A stretch of 7,669 nucleotides of DNA from Synergistaceae bacterium (GTDB taxonomy: Bacteria > Synergistota > Synergistia > Synergistales > Aminobacteriaceae): contig JAFTBA010000024.1 in the NCBI GenBank assembly GCA_017458545.1, forward strand, positions 1 to 7,669, written 5' to 3'. The notes beneath the pieces are model-generated. The model had not been told where the DNA came from. It made no database searches and saw only the letters and a program-made list of their open reading frames with translations. Each line of letters begins with the position of its first letter. The stretch's first letter is position 1. The position numbers were made by a program, and so were the translations under genes. Below, piece by piece: positions 5,169 to 7,669 of this stretch.

Positions 5169-5674
5169 GAGAACCTGAAGTGAAGAAGATTACGGGTATT
5201 CTCTACCCTGATGAAGAGATGTTGAGGTGGAGCATTGAGAGGCTCACTGAAATTTGGGGACAGCCCGAAATCATAAGCACTCCCGTACCTTTCGACAAGA
5301 CTAATTACTATGATGACATCTCACCGAATTTAACGAGGGTATTCATTTGCTTTAACGGCCTCGTAAACGCAGGCGGTTTAGCAGACTGGAAACATCAGGC
5401 AATCGAAATCGAAGCGTTAAGCCGTAAACCAATCAGAGCGGTTAACATTGACCCCGGATATGTTGACGGCGCAAGGCTGGTATTAGCGTCAACAAAAGAT
5501 CATGCACACAGAATTTATTTGAGGGACGGAATTTTCGGTGAAGTTACAATGCGATACCGTTTCAAAAAATGGCAGAGCTTTGATTATACATTTCCTGATT
5601 TTGCGAGCGGTGCTTATGATGAATTTCTGCTGAAGGTCAGAAAGTTATGGCTGAAAGAGGTGAAAGACTCATGA
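5165..5674 (+). CDS. DUF4416 family protein
   Basis: 169 residues, a normal length for DUF4416. Family features seen: an opening with ITGILYPDEEML, a WG-x-PEIIS-x-P-x-PFD-x-T-x-YY segment at about 31-49, NIDPGY (94-99), and TKDHAHRIYLRDGIFGEVTMRY (110-131), followed by a W..F.YT(F/Y)PD segment. The family is widespread in anaerobes and of unknown biochemical function. The dense His, Asp, Arg and Tyr conservation suggests an enzyme or ligand-binding protein, but that is inference. The ATG overlaps the previous stop by four bases (ATGA), and the stop overlaps the next start in the same way. No signal peptide or membrane segment is seen, so it is probably cytoplasmic. Confidence 0.88.
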   Translation: MREPEVKKITGILYPDEEMLRWSIERLTEIWGQPEIISTPVPFDKTNYYDDISPNLTRVFICFNGLVNAGGLADWKHQAIEIEALSRKPIRAVNIDPGYVDGARLVLASTKDHAHRIYLRDGIFGEVTMRYRFKKWQSFDYTFPDFASGAYDEFLLKVRKLWLKEVKDS

Positions 5675-6144
5675 AAAAATTTCTAGCCCTTCTTATGCTG
5701 ACGGTATGCAGTCCTGTTTTTGCGGTTGAAATTCCTGACGTTATTGACGACTGGCACATGGCCGATGAAAATATAGTGCCTTTAATCACTGATTACAACA
5801 ACGAATTACAGGGACGTGTCATTTACAGGACGTATAAGCGCGAAAATCCTATCGGCGTTCTCGAAGTAATCATCACTGAGGGAAGCGGTACAGGCAGGCT
5901 TTACGTTCCCGAAAAAGTGAACGATAACAAAGGAATGATGCCTAATGATTCGGGATTTGAAGTGCTTAGTGTTGACGGCCATGCCGCTGTTTTGGAGGAA
6001 CAATCATTTATGCCGCTTGTACTTGCTGTTGACTGCGGAGATAATATCACGCTGAATCTCGAAAGCCCTTCAACGGGAAAAGAAGAGTTAATGAAAATTG
6101 CAGAGGTGATATTGTCGTCATGGAGAGTTACAAAATCGGACTAG
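5671..6144 (+). CDS. Small exported protein of unknown function
   Basis: 157 residues from the ATG at 5671. It opens MKKFLALLMLTVCSPVFA|VEIPD, a classic Sec signal peptide: two lysines, a hydrophobic core, and a V-F-A cleavage site after residue 18. Cys13 does not form a lipobox because the preceding residue is Val, so a lipoprotein is unlikely. The mature part of about 139 residues looks like a small beta-rich periplasmic domain (RVIYRTYKR, GVLEVIITEG, FEVLSVDGHAAVLEEQ); no family was recognised. An in-frame ATG at 5647 would put eight extra residues, including charged ones, before the signal peptide. The 5671 start is preferred because it begins the signal peptide, has GAGGTG (5657-5662) 8 nt upstream, and makes an ATGA overlap with the preceding stop. 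Confidence 0.88.
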   Translation: MKKFLALLMLTVCSPVFAVEIPDVIDDWHMADENIVPLITDYNNELQGRVIYRTYKRENPIGVLEVIITEGSGTGRLYVPEKVNDNKGMMPNDSGFEVLSVDGHAAVLEEQSFMPLVLAVDCGDNITLNLESPSTGKEELMKIAEVILSSWRVTKSD

Positions 6145-7205
6145 TACCCGGCCCCGTAAGAGTCCCTCACGAAATCAAAAGCGCATGGTTAAATGACTAT
6201 GCCAGTCCCGATTTGGAGAGGGAATTTTTCGGACTTTACCGCGAGAACCAATCATTAACACAAAAATTACTTCACACTGAAAACAACATCATCATTACAT
6301 CGGGAGAGGCCATGTCAATTTTATGGGCTTCCCTCAAATGCACACTTAAACCGAATGACAAACTGCTGGCCGTTTCATCCGGATTATTCGGTGATGGCTT
6401 TGCTGAAATGGCACGGGCTTTGGGAGTCAATGCTGAGGTCTGCGCGTTCCCTTATGATGAAGTGCCTGACCCCGACGCAGTGCGCAAACATGCGTTAAGT
6501 TTCAGGCCGAACGTTATAACTGCAGTACACTGCGAAACACCTTCAGGGACTCTAACGCCGTGCCTAGCCGAATTGGGGAATATTGCGGGGGAAATTGACG
6601 CGCTTTTTGTTGTTGACTTTGTATCGGGTGCAGGAGGTGCGGAACTTGATGTTGACGCTTGCAGAATAGACATAGGGCTTTTAGGGAGTCAAAAAGTTCT
6701 GTCAATGCCTCCCTGCCTTTCGTTATCGTCAGTCTCAAAACGAGCGTGGAATATCATTGAGGACGTGAATTATTCAGGCTATGAGTCATATTTGGGCTGG
6801 CGTAACGTACCCGATGAACATTACACTCCCTACACTCACGACTGGGCAGCAATGAAAGCCCTCAACATTTCGCTTAACATGCTTCACAGCGAGGGCATTA
6901 ACTCAGTAATTGAACGCCACGAAAACACTGCACGTTTATGCAGGGACATGGGGCGCGAAACAGGATTAAGGCTTTTCCCGAAAAGTGAAAGTTTTTGTTC
7001 GCCTACTGTTACGGCGTTCTACGTTCCCGAAAAATTTTCATGGCCTGAATTTGACGGGGCATTACGCGAAAAGGGACTCGCTGTAGGCGGTAACTACGGC
7101 AAATTAGCAGGAAGAGTATTCAGAGTCGGACATATGGGAAGTCAGGCCGACCCCGAATTAGTCATCGAAGGTATGAGAATTATCCGTGAGGTCGTTAATC
7201 GGTGA
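6120..7205 (+). CDS. Class V PLP-dependent aminotransferase (serine/alanine-glyoxylate type)
   Basis: 361 residues, a typical length. Family marks in order: YKIGLVPGPVRVP at the N terminus; SGEAMS (61-66) at the cofactor-phosphate position; HCETPSG (137-143), equivalent to the common H-x-E-T-S-T-G; Asp166 in VVDFVSGAGG, which contacts the pyridine nitrogen; GSQKVLSMPP with Lys192 as the Schiff-base lysine; and FRVGHMG with Arg335 to bind the substrate carboxylate. Enzymes of this subgroup move the amino group between serine or alanine and glyoxylate or pyruvate, or act on ureidoglycine-like substrates; the exact substrate cannot be read from the sequence. It is cytosolic. The ATG at 6120 has GAGGTGAT (6103-6110) at 9-nt spacing and overlaps the end of the exported-protein gene by 25 nt, so it is probably the last gene of the cluster. 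Confidence 0.93.
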   Translation: MESYKIGLVPGPVRVPHEIKSAWLNDYASPDLEREFFGLYRENQSLTQKLLHTENNIIITSGEAMSILWASLKCTLKPNDKLLAVSSGLFGDGFAEMARALGVNAEVCAFPYDEVPDPDAVRKHALSFRPNVITAVHCETPSGTLTPCLAELGNIAGEIDALFVVDFVSGAGGAELDVDACRIDIGLLGSQKVLSMPPCLSLSSVSKRAWNIIEDVNYSGYESYLGWRNVPDEHYTPYTHDWAAMKALNISLNMLHSEGINSVIERHENTARLCRDMGRETGLRLFPKSESFCSPTVTAFYVPEKFSWPEFDGALREKGLAVGGNYGKLAGRVFRVGHMGSQADPELVIEGMRIIREVVNR

Positions 7206-7211
7206 GGCTAT

Positions 7212-7669
7212 TTACTGATGCTGTTCCCAGAATTTAACGGCGTTGTTCAGCCAGCCCTCAGCTACAGTACCCTCACCAAGTCCGAAACCGTGAGGCAGTC
7301 CGCGAAACACCTCAATCATTGCTTCAGTACCGTTGGCCTTAATCCTGTTCACGTATGACTCCATTGACCTGTAAGAGGCTATACCGTCTGAAGTTCCTAC
7401 ACACGCATATGTAGGAGCTTCATGCCCGGTAACTTCAGACAGCCCAGTGTACTGCATTATCACTGCTGAGGGACGGGGATATTCTTTTTCGCCGAACGAC
7501 TCAGTGCCGTAAGTACCCAGCCATGCGGCCATTCTCGCCCCTGCGCTCCCTCCCCAGAGCGAATATCCACCAACGTCAACCCCTAACTCTTCGGCGTTGT
7601 CGTGAATGAATGCTGTTGCCCTCGCTAAGTCCTCGCAGGCCGTATCAGCTCCGGGCCTGTAGATTAATG
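7212..7669 (-). CDS. Alpha/beta hydrolase (acetyl-esterase-like), C-terminal part, runs off right edge
   Basis: The reverse-strand frame stays open from the right edge to the TAA at 7214-7212 and gives 151 residues. It shows an ordered catalytic triad: Ser (codon 7547-7545) in LWGGSAGARMA, a G-x-S-x-G nucleophile elbow; Asp (7388-7386) in CVGTSDGIASY; and His (7292-7290) in LPHGFGLG. The spacing (53 and 32 residues) fits alpha/beta hydrolases of the acetyl-esterase/lipase or dienelactone-hydrolase type. The DTACEDLARATAFIHDNAEELGV stretch before the elbow is the usual helix of acetyl-xylan-esterase-like members. An internal ATG at 7532 is not the start, because it would remove the nucleophile. 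The N terminus, including any signal peptide and the oxyanion-hole HGG motif, lies outside the window. It converges on the aminotransferase gene with a 6-nt gap. Confidence 0.88.
   Translation of the reverse strand, partial: LIYRPGADTACEDLARATAFIHDNAEELGVDVGGYSLWGGSAGARMAAWLGTYGTESFGEKEYPRPSAVIMQYTGLSEVTGHEAPTYACVGTSDGIASYRSMESYVNRIKANGTEAMIEVFRGLPHGFGLGEGTVAEGWLNNAVKFWEQHQ

Noticed and set aside
5647..5670. Upstream ATG at 5647 as the start of the exported protein
   Set aside because: It would place eight charged or polar residues before a complete signal peptide. The ATG at 5671 has a good ribosome-binding site and the ATGA overlap.
5671..5730. Lipoprotein signal (Cys13) in the exported protein
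   Set aside because: The residues before Cys are L-T-V; a Val at -1 does not fit a lipobox, while V-F-A at 16-18 fits ordinary signal peptidase.

Overview
This window looks like a chromosomal housekeeping region of an anaerobic Gram-negative bacterium. The best guess for lineage is Synergistota, held loosely. It rests on the protein style, a pyruvate phosphate dikinase gene, a DUF4416 protein next to ftsY, and a tRNA without an encoded CCA. G+C looks to be in the mid-40s by eye. There is no mobile element, CRISPR array or phage gene.

Layout. Positions 1-107 hold the first 35 codons of pyruvate phosphate dikinase (ppdK), read leftward. Positions 108-310 form a divergent control region, with a possible leftward promoter for ppdK and a good sigma70-type promoter for a tRNA-Glu(CUC) gene at 311-383. 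The tRNA ends in an intrinsic terminator at 396-427. A compact rightward gene cluster follows from about 491 to 7205: (1) a 924-residue, extremely acidic, cysteine-free, single-pass membrane protein with a small DUF4177-like C-terminal domain; (2) ftsY, the SRP receptor GTPase, in a short form without an acidic A domain; (3) an unrecognised 324-residue protein with a possible PAS-like core; (4) a DUF4416 protein; (5) a small exported protein; (6) a class V PLP-dependent aminotransferase of the serine/alanine-glyoxylate type. The gap between genes 1 and 2 is 8 nt. Genes 2/3, 3/4 and 4/5 overlap by 4 nt and genes 5/6 by 25 nt, so one mRNA with translational coupling is very likely. Beyond a 6-nt gap, an alpha/beta hydrolase fragment is read toward the cluster and runs off the right edge.

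How the genes may work together. FtsY brings ribosome-SRP complexes to the membrane. In many bacteria its own N-terminal acidic A domain helps it reach the membrane or translocon. Here FtsY lacks that domain, while the gene immediately upstream encodes a very large acidic protein with a membrane anchor. The most interesting hypothesis from this window is that the acidic protein is a separate, membrane-tethered scaffold for FtsY/SRP or ribosome docking. This is inference; an unrelated envelope role is also possible. The acidic gene also contains a strong in-frame internal ribosome-binding site and start at 2858. It falls where the acidic part ends and would yield a 135-residue short form made only of the linker, membrane segment and C-terminal domain. 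The aminotransferase, hydrolase and ppdK are ordinary metabolic genes.
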